From positions 1-44,965 of the forward strand of contig SLIA01000008.1 in the NCBI GenBank assembly GCA_007135935.1: 44,965 bases of DNA, given 5' to 3'. The position numbers were made by a program, and so were the translations under genes. Every line of letters starts with the position of its first letter. Position 1 is the first letter of the stretch. This document shows, piece after piece, positions 35,761 to 44,890 of this stretch. The notes beneath the pieces were generated by a model. It saw nothing but the letters and a program-made list of their open reading frames with translations. It was not told the DNA's origin and ran no database searches. Source of the stretch: Wenzhouxiangella sp. (GTDB lineage: Bacteria; Pseudomonadota; Gammaproteobacteria; Xanthomonadales; Wenzhouxiangellaceae).

Positions 35761-37764
35761 ATGGCCGCCCCACTCGACACCCTCAACCCCCAGCAACGTG
35801 CCGCGGTCGTGCATATCGATTCGCCGTTGCTGGTGCTGGCCGGTGCCGGTTCGGGCAAGACGCGCGTGATCACCGAGAAGATCGCCTGGCTGATCGACCG
35901 CGGCCACTTCCCCGCCCGCCACATCGCCGCGATCACCTTTACCAACAAGGCCGCGCGCGAAATGCGCAAACGCATCGGCAAGCGCCTGGGCCGCAAGGCC
36001 GTCGAAGGGCTGACCATCTCCACCTTCCACTCGCTGGGCTGGCAGATCCTCAAGTCCGAGCCCGAAGCCGCCGGGCGCAGGAAGGGCATGAGCATTCTCG
36101 ACCAGCACACCGCCGGCGACCTGGTGCGCGAGCTGCTGCCTTCCGGCGCGGCCAACGACATGGTGTGGGCGGTGCAGGCCGGCATCGGCCGCTACAAGGA
36201 TGCCGGGGTTGCCCCGGACCGGGCCCTGGCCGCGGCCACGGACGAAAACGAGGCGCGCGCGGCCGAGATCTATGCCGGCTACGCCGAACGCCTGGCCGCA
36301 CTCAATGCGGTCGACTTCGACGACCTGATCACCATCCCCGCGCGCCTGCTCGAAGACCCGGAAATCCGCACGCGCTGGCGCCGGCGCCTGCAATACCTGC
36401 TGGTCGACGAATACCAGGACACCAGCGAGGCGCAGTACCGCCTGCTCAGCCAGCTGACCGAAAGCACCGGTGCATTCACCGCGGTGGGCGATGACGACCA
36501 GTCGATCTATGGCTGGCGCGGCGCGCGACCGGAAAACCTCGCCAGCCTGAAGACCGACTGGCCCAACCTCACCGTCATCAAGCTCGAGCAGAACTACCGC
36601 TCCACCGGGCGCATCCTGGCCTCGGCCAACGCCGTGATTTCGTGCAATCCGCATGACATCGAAAAGAAGCTGTGGAGCCAGCTCGGACCCGGTGATCCCA
36701 TCGAGATCGTCGAGTATGCCGACGAGGCCGACGAGGCCGAGGGCATTGCCCGCGGCATCCTGTCCGAAGTCCACGGCAACCGCGTGCGCTTCGGCGACTG
36801 CGCCGTGCTGTATCGCTCCAACTACCAGGCCCGTGCCATCGAGCAGCAGTTGCGCGAATACGGCATTCCCTATGTGGTCTCCGGCGGCCCGAGCTGGTTC
36901 GACGCGCGCGAGATCCGCGACCTGCTCGCCTACCTCAGGCTGGTGATCAATCCCGAGGACAACCCGGCGTTCATGCGCGTGGCCAACGTGCCGCGGCGCG
37001 GCCTGGGCTCGGGCGCAATGTCGCGCCTGGCCACTTACGCCGATGCCACTCACACCAGCCTGTTCGAGGCGGCCACCGATGCGCGTTTCCAGGCCGAACT
37101 GCCGACCCCGGCCCAGCGCGGCCTGCGCTCGTTCAGCAACCTGCTGATCGAATTCAACGACCGCTTCGAGCGCGGCGAGATGAGCGAGCTTGGCGAGTTG
37201 TTTCGTGAACTGACCGAGCACATCGGTTATTTCGACTTCATCTGCGAGACCGACGACGAGCCGCGCAAGCGCGAACGTCGGCGCAAGAGCATGGACGACC
37301 TGATCGGCTGGATCGGCCGGCTGGCAGACAGCGTCCAGTCCGGCGAGGAACTGATCGCGCGCGTCTCGCTGGCCGCCGGCCCCGACGACGACCGCCACGA
37401 CGGCGCCGACCTGGTGCGCATGATGACCCTGCACGCGGCCAAGGGGCTGGAGTTCTCGCGTGTGTGGCTGCCCGGCTGCGAGGAAGGCCTGCTGCCGCAC
37501 ACCCGCTCGATCGACGACGGCCAGATCGAGGAAGAACGCCGCCTGATGTATGTCGGCATCACCCGCGCCGAGCGCAAGCTCGCCATCAGCTACGCCAACA
37601 AGCGCCGCCGCGGCGGCGAACAGACCGAAACCACCCCCAGCCGCTTCCTCGACGAATTGCCCGAGGAACACACCCGCTGGCCGGCCAGACGCGCCAGCGA
37701 AAAGCCGACCGCCGAGGATGCGAAGGACAATATTGCGGCGTTGAAGGCGATGTTGGAAGGGTGA
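35761..37764 (+). CDS. rep: ATP-dependent DNA helicase Rep
   Basis: A 667-residue superfamily 1A helicase, the usual size for Rep (E. coli 673). It moves 3' to 5' on single-stranded DNA and clears proteins ahead of the replication fork. Motifs in order: AGAGSGKTRVITEKI (Walker A, near residue 26), TFTNKAAREMRKR (Ia), LLVDEYQDTSEAQ (II), VGDDDQSIYGWRGA (III), LEQNYRSTGRIL (IV), MTLHAAKGLEF (V) and EERRLMYVGITRAERKL (VI). UvrD would be about 720 residues, so Rep fits better. The start at 35761 gives the Rep-like N terminus LNPQQRAAVVHID; the 19 residues upstream lack family character. Confidence 0.94.
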   Translation: MAAPLDTLNPQQRAAVVHIDSPLLVLAGAGSGKTRVITEKIAWLIDRGHFPARHIAAITFTNKAAREMRKRIGKRLGRKAVEGLTISTFHSLGWQILKSEPEAAGRRKGMSILDQHTAGDLVRELLPSGAANDMVWAVQAGIGRYKDAGVAPDRALAAATDENEARAAEIYAGYAERLAALNAVDFDDLITIPARLLEDPEIRTRWRRRLQYLLVDEYQDTSEAQYRLLSQLTESTGAFTAVGDDDQSIYGWRGARPENLASLKTDWPNLTVIKLEQNYRSTGRILASANAVISCNPHDIEKKLWSQLGPGDPIEIVEYADEADEAEGIARGILSEVHGNRVRFGDCAVLYRSNYQARAIEQQLREYGIPYVVSGGPSWFDAREIRDLLAYLRLVINPEDNPAFMRVANVPRRGLGSGAMSRLATYADATHTSLFEAATDARFQAELPTPAQRGLRSFSNLLIEFNDRFERGEMSELGELFRELTEHIGYFDFICETDDEPRKRERRRKSMDDLIGWIGRLADSVQSGEELIARVSLAAGPDDDRHDGADLVRMMTLHAAKGLEFSRVWLPGCEEGLLPHTRSIDDGQIEEERRLMYVGITRAERKLAISYANKRRRGGEQTETTPSRFLDELPEEHTRWPARRASEKPTAEDAKDNIAALKAMLEG

Positions 37765-37786
37765 GGGCGCTGCGCTTTGCTTCGCT

Positions 37787-37911
37787 GGGGAGAAGGGTAG
37801 AGGGGAAGAGGAGTAGAGGAAGTGAGGTACAGACGAAGAGAGGGAAGATGGTGGTCGGTTTAGCCAATTGGGGCTTTACCCTCTTCCTTCTCCCCCTCTC
37901 TCCCTCTACCC
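37787..37911. repeat. purine-rich/pyrimidine-rich inverted arms between rep and the DUF192 gene
   Basis: A purine run made of GGGTAGAGG and GGAAGAGG-like words (37787-37828) faces a pyrimidine run of CCTCTCTCCCTCTACCC type (37879-37911) across a 50-base core. The arms can pair imperfectly. This is the same build as the repeats at 6048 and 28131 but with different words. Confidence 0.6.
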
Positions 37912-37927
37912 GGCATACAATTCCCCT

Positions 37928-38383
37928 ATGCAGCCTAGTCTCCTCAAACTCCTCGTCGCCGCCATCACTTGCCTGGCGCTGGCCGCCTGTCACGCCAATG
38001 AGCCGTGGGTGGAGGTCAAGGGCAAGCGGTTTTATGTCGAGATTGCCGATACAACCGAGAAGCAGGCACGCGGGCTGATGTTTCGGGACGAGCTGGCCGA
38101 CAATCGCGGCATGCTGTTTGTCTTCAGGCGAGAGGCACCGCGTGCTTTCTGGATGCGCAATACCCGCATTCCGCTCGACATCATCTACCTCGACCGCGAC
38201 CTCAGGGTCGTCTCCATCACCCACAACGCGCGGCCCTGCCGCACCCAGCGTTGTCCCAGCTACCCCAGCGAAGGCCCGGCGATGTACGTGCTCGAGGTCA
38301 ATGCCGGCCAGGCCCGATCACTGGGCCTGGAGCGAGGCGATACGTTGACCGTGGGCAACCTGGAGTTGCCCTGGCCCGGGTAA
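37928..38383 (+). CDS. DUF192 family lipoprotein
   Basis: A 151-residue protein with a lipoprotein signal peptide ending in the lipobox LAAC (Cys20 would carry the lipid), so it is probably anchored to a membrane facing the periplasm. The rest is a DUF192 domain (EKQARGLMFRDEL, MLFVFRREAPRAFWMRNTRIPLDIIYLD), a small beta-barrel fold whose biochemical role is not established. The start at 37928 is the one that yields the signal peptide. Convergent with the minor pilin operon. Confidence 0.88.
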   Translation: MQPSLLKLLVAAITCLALAACHANEPWVEVKGKRFYVEIADTTEKQARGLMFRDELADNRGMLFVFRREAPRAFWMRNTRIPLDIIYLDRDLRVVSITHNARPCRTQRCPSYPSEGPAMYVLEVNAGQARSLGLERGDTLTVGNLELPWPG

Positions 38384-38400
38384 TTCATGAGTTATTCGGG

Positions 38401-39978
38401 CTAGTCCCAGCGGCCGCGGTCGATGAACTCGCGCCAGCTGGCAATGGCCATGTAGACGCCCGCGCCATCGGCGTCGCAGCGCGGGATGGGGAAACGCACC
38501 GGGTGCTCGGCATCCTCGTCCTCGCGCAGCAGGTCGGGCAGGTCGAGATCCTCGGGAATGCTCAGCCCCAGCGTGTAGGCATGCGATTCGAATACGCTGC
38601 CTTCGACCACCGTGTCATCGTTCTCGCCATTGCCGGGCACGACCCAGCTGGTCTCGGTTTCGACCATCTCCTGCAGGTCGGCCAGGCAGAAATTCAGGTC
38701 GTGCCAGGTCTGCTGCAGGCTGTCGCATTCGCGCGGCACGATGGTGGCGTTGCCGCCGCCGCGAATGATGAAGTCGGATGCACTGAAGAGGACGTCGTCG
38801 GGCTGATAGGCCACCCGGGTCGAATTGGGGTTGTCGTTGCCGACATTCTCGTGGCGCAGGTTGTGCAGCAGCACCAGCCCGCTGTTGTCGGCACCGCCGA
38901 AGCCACCGATATCGATGCTGCCGCCGAGGATCAGCAAGTCGCCGTCATAGGCGGGCGCGCCGCCGGAAGAGTAGCTGCCCTCGATGAACAGCGCGCCGTG
39001 CAGGTCGCAATTGCCGGCCACCGAGAGGTTGCCGGCAATGTAGGTCAGGCCACCGGGCACCGACTGTCCGCAGGCCGGCGGATTCCAGTTCTGGTTGCCG
39101 ACCTGCAAACGACCGGCGCAGCGGGAGAAGGGGTTGTCTTCCAGGCCGGCCGCCTGCCAGGCGTTGAACAGGCGCACGCCGATCTTGACTGCATTGACCC
39201 CCCGCGCCAGACCGTGGGCATTGCCCCAGATGCCGTCGGGGTTGCCGGAGGTAATGCCGGGTTCGGTCGGCAGGTAATTGCCCAGCCGTTTCTGTCCGAG
39301 CTGATCGCGCATGCGTTCGGCGTCCTCTTCGCTGGCGGCCATGATCGGACAGCCGTCGGGCCGGGCATCGATACTGAATCGATCCGAATCGGGCATGCGC
39401 AGGTCGCCGATCGGGCCGATCTGGATCAGGCAGGTGGGATTGACGCCGCGCTCCTCTAGCCGAACCTCGATCTCGCGGGTGGACAGCACGCTGTTGTCGG
39501 AGGCGCGTACGACCTGGCCACGGCTGAGTGCGAGCAGTTGCTGCGGCGGGTCGAAATCCAGCCCGGGTCCCATCAGCAGGGTCCAGCCTTCGGCCTCGAA
39601 ACAGCCCAGCCGCTTGCGATACTCGACCCGGAACTCCTCGGGCAGGTCGGCGACATCGAGCACCTTGCCCGGCTGGTTGAGCGGCGGAAACCAGTCGCCG
39701 AGAAAGTCGCCTTCACCACGGACGCACTCGACCGGTTCGCCATCCGGCCCGGTCGGCCAGTTGTCGCGATCGCGCGCCCATTCCAGGGTTTCGGTGATGC
39801 CGGCCGAGGCGCCTTCGAAGGCCAGCGCCTGCACGTTGGCGCCCGAGGCCATGCGTTCCTGCATGAGCACGCCGCTCAGGGAGGTAATGCCGATGACGAC
39901 GATGACCGCCAGCAGGATCAATGCCACGATCAGGGCAATGCCCGACCGGTTGCGCAGAGAGTGAATGGTTGCTTTCAT
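38401..39978 (-). CDS. large PilX-like minor pilin/pilus assembly protein
   Basis: A 525-residue protein with a type IV pilin-like N terminus: a short basic leader, a Gly cleavage site and a hydrophobic helix (RSG-IALIVALILLAVIVVIG, residues about 11-30), then a PilX N-terminal-type segment (QERMASGANVQALAFEGASAGI). PilX proteins are usually 150-200 residues. The extra 300 residues contain Gly-rich strand repeats (AGNLSVAGNCDLHGALFIEG, GDLLILGGSIDIGGFGG) that resemble a beta-helix or a cell-surface adhesin tip. It is the last gene of the minor pilin operon and probably sits near the pilus tip or primes assembly. Confidence 0.8.
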   Translation of the reverse strand: MKATIHSLRNRSGIALIVALILLAVIVVIGITSLSGVLMQERMASGANVQALAFEGASAGITETLEWARDRDNWPTGPDGEPVECVRGEGDFLGDWFPPLNQPGKVLDVADLPEEFRVEYRKRLGCFEAEGWTLLMGPGLDFDPPQQLLALSRGQVVRASDNSVLSTREIEVRLEERGVNPTCLIQIGPIGDLRMPDSDRFSIDARPDGCPIMAASEEDAERMRDQLGQKRLGNYLPTEPGITSGNPDGIWGNAHGLARGVNAVKIGVRLFNAWQAAGLEDNPFSRCAGRLQVGNQNWNPPACGQSVPGGLTYIAGNLSVAGNCDLHGALFIEGSYSSGGAPAYDGDLLILGGSIDIGGFGGADNSGLVLLHNLRHENVGNDNPNSTRVAYQPDDVLFSASDFIIRGGGNATIVPRECDSLQQTWHDLNFCLADLQEMVETETSWVVPGNGENDDTVVEGSVFESHAYTLGLSIPEDLDLPDLLREDEDAEHPVRFPIPRCDADGAGVYMAIASWREFIDRGRWD

Positions 39979-40009
39979 GACTCGGTCCCCTCGATTGGGT
40001 GGGCGGGGT

Positions 40010-40696
40010 TTATCGCATGCGGTAGATGCGATCGACGATGACGTTGCGGAACGACGCGGTCAGTTCCAGCTCGCGCAGGTCGTCGTCGTCGACACCGCGA
40101 AAGGTTGCCGTGACGTCCACCCCGGTGCAGGCGTTGGCGAGATCGGACGTTTCCAGCGTGCATGGCACGGTTGCGCCGGCCGGCAACAGCTCGAAAGAGA
40201 TATCGCTCAGGCCGGCCGCCAATCGCACCGTTCTGGTTGGACCCCAGGTGAAACCCGATTCGGTCGAGCGCCCGGATCGGCTCTCACAGGCCAGAAACCC
40301 GGCCTCGTCGACAAAATAGCGCTTTTCGACCACCTGCAGTTCGTCGAGCAGCGATATGTCATCGCCGGCTGCCGGGCAGGTGTGCCGGCCGGCATAGCGA
40401 ATGGTCAGCGAACCGTCCTCGTTGATGTTCGCGTAGCGCTCGCCGATCGCCCGGTATTCGTCAAAGGTCAGGGTGAGCTGGTCGCGAAAGCCGGTATTGC
40501 GCAGGTCGCGTACCAGGTGATCGCTGGCAAAGCGAATGTTTTCCTGGAAGCGCGACAGGGCCTCGGTATCGGTTGCGGTATTGCGTGCCGAGATGTAGGT
40601 GATGTAGAGGATCCCGAGCAGAAACAGGCTGAGCGCCAGGGCGATCATCAGTTCGACCAGCGAAAACCCCCGGTTGCGGCGGCGACAGAATGTCAT
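40010..40696 (-). CDS. pilW: type IV pilus minor pilin PilW
   Basis: A 228-residue prepilin. The leader MTFCRRRNRG is followed by the cleavage site G-FSLVE and the helix LMIALALSLFLLGILYI, with Glu5 of the mature protein conserved. The globular part holds Cys pairs (HTCPAAGDD, FLACES, VPCTLE, NACTG) that could form disulfides. It should join the minor pilin complex that starts pilus growth. Its start overlaps the end of the pilV gene by four bases. Confidence 0.85.
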   Translation of the reverse strand: MTFCRRRNRGFSLVELMIALALSLFLLGILYITYISARNTATDTEALSRFQENIRFASDHLVRDLRNTGFRDQLTLTFDEYRAIGERYANINEDGSLTIRYAGRHTCPAAGDDISLLDELQVVEKRYFVDEAGFLACESRSGRSTESGFTWGPTRTVRLAAGLSDISFELLPAGATVPCTLETSDLANACTGVDVTATFRGVDDDDLRELELTASFRNVIVDRIYRMR

Positions 40697-41199
40697 GACT
40701 CCTCCTCCTCTTGCACCGGTGGTGCCGGCGCGCAGACCACGCGCGCGGTATAGGGAAACACCTCGTCTGTGTCCACGCGATCATCCTGCCAGGACACCGC
40801 CACGCGCACCTCGGTCCAGTAGTTGCGCCCCGCTGCCGGATCGAGCGCGGCCGAATCGACCGAGACCAGTTCGACGTCCAGGCCGGGGACCCCGATGCGG
40901 TCCGGGTCGGTTCCCGACCAACGCTCGACCAGATCGGCGATCAGCGGCTGAACATCCTGCGGGCCGGTCAGGCAGCCCTGATCGAGTTCGCCGGCGGCCA
41001 GCCACAATCGCTCCTCGAGGTCGAGTGCCACGGCGGCGGCAATCGAGGTGTAATAGGAAGAATGCGCATTGCGCAGCCCCAACTGGTGCAGGCCGGCCAT
41101 GGCGACCAGGCCGAGCGAAAGCACCAGCACGGCAATCAGGACTTCGACGAGGGTCAGGCCGCCGGTGCGGCCGGATGTGGAGAGCTGGCGAGGGTTCAT
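40693..41199 (-). CDS. pilV: type IV pilus minor pilin PilV
   Basis: A 168-residue prepilin with a leader ending in Gly, the site G-LTLVEVLIAVLVLSLGLVAMAG (typical PilV) and LDLEERLW after the helix, which is a conserved PilV feature. It is the second gene of the operon, after the FimT/GspH-like gene and coupled to pilW (ATGA). Confidence 0.87.
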   Translation of the reverse strand: MNPRQLSTSGRTGGLTLVEVLIAVLVLSLGLVAMAGLHQLGLRNAHSSYYTSIAAAVALDLEERLWLAAGELDQGCLTGPQDVQPLIADLVERWSGTDPDRIGVPGLDVELVSVDSAALDPAAGRNYWTEVRVAVSWQDDRVDTDEVFPYTARVVCAPAPPVQEEEES

Positions 41200-41229
41200 G
41201 CTGTGGTGTCCTCCCTTACTTCGGCACGA

Positions 41230-41748
41230 TCACGGGCACTCGATCCGTTCGGACACAACCTGGCCGGTGGGCAGGATGAGCATCTCGCGTGCCTGCAGCG
41301 CCCCCGAGCAGTCGTGGTGCGCCATCACGATGGTTACTGCCATCCACTCTTCCGAGGCTTGCTGCAGGTAACCGCGGTTGTTGAACTCGATCGTCTCGGC
41401 GTCGAATTCCAGCGATACATGCCGATGCTCGATGCAGCGAATGACCCCCGGGATATCGGCGCAGCCCGCGTCGGGGTCGGGGGGTTGACCCGGCTCGCGC
41501 ACTCGCGCCTGCCAGCCTGAAGCCGACGACAGTAAATCCACAACGACCGATTCGTTGCGCCGGATGGCCTCGGCCCGGGCCAGTGCGATGAGGGTTCGCA
41601 GTTCGTTGTGCTGGGAGCTGACCCGGTTGTTTCGCACCAGGTCCTGCATGGCGGGAATGGCCAGCGCGGCCACGATGGCCAGCACCAGCACCGTGACAAT
41701 GAGCTCGATCAGCGTAAAGCCCGCTGTCTGTCCATGCCGATCCGCCAT
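41230..41748 (-). CDS. GspH/FimT family pseudopilin
   Basis: A 172-residue prepilin of the GspH/FimT family. The cleavage site is G-FTLIELIVTVLVLAIVAALAIP, followed by NELRTLIALARAEAIRRNESVVV, a hallmark of GspH/FimT. FimT-type pilins can bind DNA during uptake; whether this one does is unknown. The start at 41748 has GGGAG upstream and gives a short leader. It is the first gene of the operon FimT-PilV-PilW-PilX. Confidence 0.87.
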   Translation of the reverse strand: MADRHGQTAGFTLIELIVTVLVLAIVAALAIPAMQDLVRNNRVSSQHNELRTLIALARAEAIRRNESVVVDLLSSASGWQARVREPGQPPDPDAGCADIPGVIRCIEHRHVSLEFDAETIEFNNRGYLQQASEEWMAVTIVMAHHDCSGALQAREMLILPTGQVVSERIECP

Positions 41749-41916
41749 TGGTTGATTCTCCCTTTGCGCCCCAGGCCAACACGCCGGTGCATACCGGCAC
41801 CCCGGCACTTTCTAATATGCCAGTCAACTCCGCGCGCGGCAAGTTGCAGGCGATGAAAGGTGTGAAGCCGACGACAAACGGCCAATCATCCAGGCCGGGT
41901 CTGTCACAATGACGGC

Positions 41917-42654
41917 ATGAGCGAGCAAGCCTTTACCCTGATCCAGCTCAGCGACTGCCACGTCTCGGCCCAACCGGGCACCGAATACCGCGGCTGCCAG
42001 CCAATGAACAACCTGGCCCGCCTGGATCCGGTGGTGCGCGAACTGGCACCCGATGCCATCGTGCTCAGCGGCGATGTCTCCGAGGACGGCTCGGCCGAGT
42101 CCTACCGGCAGGTGGCCGCTCTGGTCGAAGACTGGGGCCAGCCCATTGCCTGGTTGCCGGGCAACCACGACGAACGCCCGGTGATGGAAGAGGTGCTGGA
42201 CCGCCCCGGCTTCATTGCCGGACCGGTCTGCCACTTCGGCGGCTGGCAGGTGGTGCTGCTGGATTCGGCCTGGCACGACCGGCCCGAAGGCGAGCTCGAC
42301 GCCGAACGCCTGGCCCCGCTGGCCGAACTCGACGGCGATCAACCGGCGCTGATCTTCGTTCACCACCAGCCGATCGCGGTGGGATCACCGTGGATCGACA
42401 AGTACCCGCTGGTCGAAAACCAGCGTTTGTGGGAGCGGCTGAACGCGCGCTGCGTGAAAGCCGTGGCCTTCGGTCATGTCCACCAGGTTTTCGAGGGCGA
42501 ACATGCCGGCATTGCCTGCCTGTCGGCACCCTCGACGGTGGCCAACAGCCACCGCGACACGCCGAAGTTCACGCTCGATGAGTCCGGCCCGGGACTGCGC
42601 TGGTTCCGCTTGTGGCCGGACGGGCGCTGGGCATCAGGCGTGCGCCACGCCTGA
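41917..42654 (+). CDS. cpdA: 3',5'-cyclic-AMP phosphodiesterase CpdA (Icc)
   Basis: A 245-residue metallophosphoesterase with the class III phosphodiesterase pattern: QLSDCH (D-x-H), LSGDVSEDG, LPGNHD and FVHHQP, then FGHVHQ. These bind the di-metal centre. CpdA hydrolyses cAMP and so tunes cAMP-receptor signalling, including pilus genes in some bacteria. Divergent from the minor pilin operon and convergent with the rubredoxin gene. Confidence 0.88.
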   Translation: MSEQAFTLIQLSDCHVSAQPGTEYRGCQPMNNLARLDPVVRELAPDAIVLSGDVSEDGSAESYRQVAALVEDWGQPIAWLPGNHDERPVMEEVLDRPGFIAGPVCHFGGWQVVLLDSAWHDRPEGELDAERLAPLAELDGDQPALIFVHHQPIAVGSPWIDKYPLVENQRLWERLNARCVKAVAFGHVHQVFEGEHAGIACLSAPSTVANSHRDTPKFTLDESGPGLRWFRLWPDGRWASGVRHA

Positions 42655-42697
42655 GGGGATTGCGGATTGGCGGTTGGAAATCGCGGCGGCGGCCGAC

Positions 42698-42880
42698 TTA
42701 CATTTCCACCATTTCGAAGTCTTCCTTGCCGGCGCCGCAGTCGGGGCAGACCCAGTCCTCGGGCACGTCTTCCCAGCGCGTTCCCGGCGGAATGCCGTCA
42801 TCCGGCCAGCCTTCCTCCTCGTCGTAGATCAGGCCACAGACAATGCACATCCACTGCTTGTAGGGTTGTTGTTCGCTCAC
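42698..42880 (-). CDS. rubredoxin
   Basis: A 60-residue electron carrier with one iron held by Cys12, Cys15, Cys45 and Cys48 (CIVC and CPDC). The middle part [23 protein letters not shown]-like is classic for rubredoxin. It starts with GTG at 42880 and has no clear Shine-Dalgarno. Divergent from thiE; the electron partners are not in view. Confidence 0.95.
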   Translation of the reverse strand: MSEQQPYKQWMCIVCGLIYDEEEGWPDDGIPPGTRWEDVPEDWVCPDCGAGKEDFEMVEM

Positions 42881-42923
42881 GGGTTAAGATTCCACGGAAA
42901 TTCGAAATGGCCCGTTATTCTAA

Positions 42924-43541
42924 ATGAACGACAAGCGCGATTTTCTAAAGCCCGGACTCTACGCTTTGACCCCGGCCGACTGGTCGCCCGCCAAGCTGCT
43001 GCCGGCGGTCGACGCGGCACTGGCCGGCGGCGTGCGTCTGCTGCAGTATCGTGCCAAGCCCGCCCCCGACCCGGACGTGGCCCGTGAACTGCTCAAGGCC
43101 TGCCATCGCGCGGGCGCGGCACTGCTGATCAACGACGATGCCGAACTGGCCGCCATCATCAAGGCCCACGGCGTGCACCTGGGCCGCGACGACGTTGAGC
43201 CGAAAAAAGCCAGGGAACTGCTGGGCGATGAAGCCATCATCGGCGTGAGCTGCTACGACGATCTCGACCGCGCTCGCCACCTGGCCGACAGCGGCCCGGA
43301 TTACCTCGCCTTCGGCAGCCTGTTCGCCTCACCGACCAAGCCCGATGCCGTAAACTGTCCGCCCGATGTGCTCACCGCCGCACGCGAACTCGGCCTGCCG
43401 GTGACCGCCATCGGCGGCATCACGCTGGACAACGCGCGCATCGCCATCGATGCCGGCGCCGATCTGCTGGCGGTGATCACCGACCTGTTCAACGCCGAAG
43501 ACATCGAGCAACGCGCCCGACAATACCAGGAGCTGTTTTGA
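42924..43541 (+). CDS. thiE: thiamine phosphate synthase
   Basis: A 205-residue TIM-barrel enzyme that joins HMP-pyrophosphate and thiazole phosphate into thiamine phosphate. Motifs: [44 protein letters not shown] and AIGGITLDN. Lengths match the family. No TPP riboswitch is visible in the short upstream gap. The stop is two bases before the hemL ATG. Confidence 0.95.
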   Translation: MNDKRDFLKPGLYALTPADWSPAKLLPAVDAALAGGVRLLQYRAKPAPDPDVARELLKACHRAGAALLINDDAELAAIIKAHGVHLGRDDVEPKKARELLGDEAIIGVSCYDDLDRARHLADSGPDYLAFGSLFASPTKPDAVNCPPDVLTAARELGLPVTAIGGITLDNARIAIDAGADLLAVITDLFNAEDIEQRARQYQELF

Positions 43542-43543
43542 CC

Positions 43544-44842
43544 ATGAGCCAATCCCACGACCTGTTCGAACGTGCCCGCGCCCGCATTCCCGGCGGCGTC
43601 AACTCGCCGGTGCGCGCCTTTGCCGCCGTCGGCGGCGAGCCGGTGTTCTTCGACCACGCCGAGGGTGCTCACCTGTTCGATGTCGACGGCAAACGCTACA
43701 TCGACTATGTCGGCTCCTGGGGACCGATGATCTGCGGCCACGCCCATCCCTACATCGTCGAGGCCGTGCAGAAAGCCGCCAGCAAGGGCCTGAGCTTCGG
43801 CGCGCCGGCACCGGGTGAAGTGACCATGGCCGAGATGCTGTGCGAACTCATCCCATCGTTCGAACGCGTGCGCATGGTCAACTCCGGCACCGAGGCCACC
43901 ATGAGCGCCATCCGCGTGGCGCGAGCCGCGACCAAACGCGACCGCATCCTCAAGTTCGAGGGCAACTACCACGGCCACGGTGATTCGTTCCTGGTCAAGG
44001 CCGGCAGCGGTGCCCAGACCCTGGGCGTGCCGACCTCGCCGGGCGTGCCCGAAGCCCTGGCCGAACTGACCCTCAACGCCCGCTTCAACGACCTCGACAG
44101 CGTGCGCGAACTGTTCGAACAACACCCCGACGAGATCGCCTGCATCATCGTCGAGCCCATCGCCGGCAACATGAACTGCGTGCTGCCCAAAGACGGTTTC
44201 CTCCAGGGCCTGCGCGAGATCTGCGATCAACACGGCGCGGTTTTGATCTTCGACGAAGTCATGACCGGATTCCGCGTCGGCCCCACCGGCGCCCAGGGCC
44301 TGTACAACGTGACACCCGACCTGACCACCTTCGGCAAGGTTATCGGTGCCGGCATGCCGGTCGGCGCCTTCGGCGGCAAGCACGAATACATGAAACTGGT
44401 CGCCCCCGAAGGCCCGGTCTACCAGGCCGGCACCCTGTCGGGCAACCCGGTGGCCATGGCCGCCGGCATCGCCAACCTCGAACTGCTGCGCGCACCGGAT
44501 TTCTACGACCACCTCACAAGCCATACCCGGCACCTTGCCGACGGACTCAAGAAAGCCGCCGACAGCGCCGGCATCCCCATGGCCACCGTGGCCGTCGGCG
44601 GCATGTTCGGCTATTTCTTTACCGCCGAAGAACAGGTCAGCAACTTCGAACAGGCCGCCGCCTGCAACATCGACCAGTTCAAGACCTTCTTCACCGAAAT
44701 GCTTGCCGAAGGCGTGTACTTCGCGCCGTCTGCCTTCGAAGCCGGCTTCGTTTCCAGCGCCCACACCGAAAGCGATATCCGCGAAACCGTCAACCGCGCC
44801 CGCCACGTGCTGGAGAAAATGGCCGCCGATGGTGTAGGCTGA
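43544..44842 (+). CDS. hemL: glutamate-1-semialdehyde 2,1-aminomutase
   Basis: A 432-residue PLP-dependent enzyme that makes 5-aminolevulinate, the first haem precursor in the C5 pathway. Visible are the substrate-binding [12 protein letters not shown], the [16 protein letters not shown] and YHGHGDSFL segments, [12 protein letters not shown] and the PLP Lys in [14 protein letters not shown] chose the ATG at 43544; the frame also opens at a TTG two codons upstream inside the thiE stop. AGGAG lies about ten bases before. The thiE-hemL pair is one unit. Confidence 0.97.
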   Translation: MSQSHDLFERARARIPGGVNSPVRAFAAVGGEPVFFDHAEGAHLFDVDGKRYIDYVGSWGPMICGHAHPYIVEAVQKAASKGLSFGAPAPGEVTMAEMLCELIPSFERVRMVNSGTEATMSAIRVARAATKRDRILKFEGNYHGHGDSFLVKAGSGAQTLGVPTSPGVPEALAELTLNARFNDLDSVRELFEQHPDEIACIIVEPIAGNMNCVLPKDGFLQGLREICDQHGAVLIFDEVMTGFRVGPTGAQGLYNVTPDLTTFGKVIGAGMPVGAFGGKHEYMKLVAPEGPVYQAGTLSGNPVAMAAGIANLELLRAPDFYDHLTSHTRHLADGLKKAADSAGIPMATVAVGGMFGYFFTAEEQVSNFEQAAACNIDQFKTFFTEMLAEGVYFAPSAFEAGFVSSAHTESDIRETVNRARHVLEKMAADGVG

Positions 44843-44867
44843 CGGCGGGGCGCTTCACGGTTGTGCA

Positions 44868-44890
44868 CGGCCACGGCGGTAGCGTGGCCG
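44868..44890. repeat. hairpin after hemL
   Basis: An 8-bp perfect stem (44868-44875 with 44883-44890, seven-base loop) lies 26 bases after the hemL stop. There is no T-run, so termination here would need Rho. The remaining bases to the window end show no gene. Confidence 0.4.

Noticed and set aside
35737-37671. Minus-strand frame (644 codons) opposite rep
   Set aside because: Antisense to all helicase motifs of rep; no domain or signal visible.
41749-41820. Sigma-54 promoter before the minor pilin operon
   Set aside because: A GG and a GC are present on the minus strand but 13 bases apart rather than the required 10.
42881-42923. TPP riboswitch upstream of thiE
   Set aside because: The gap to the divergent rubredoxin gene is 43 bases, too short for the aptamer, and shows no CUGAGA motif.
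43301-44806. Minus-strand frame (501 codons) opposite hemL
   Set aside because: Antisense to hemL with no family character.
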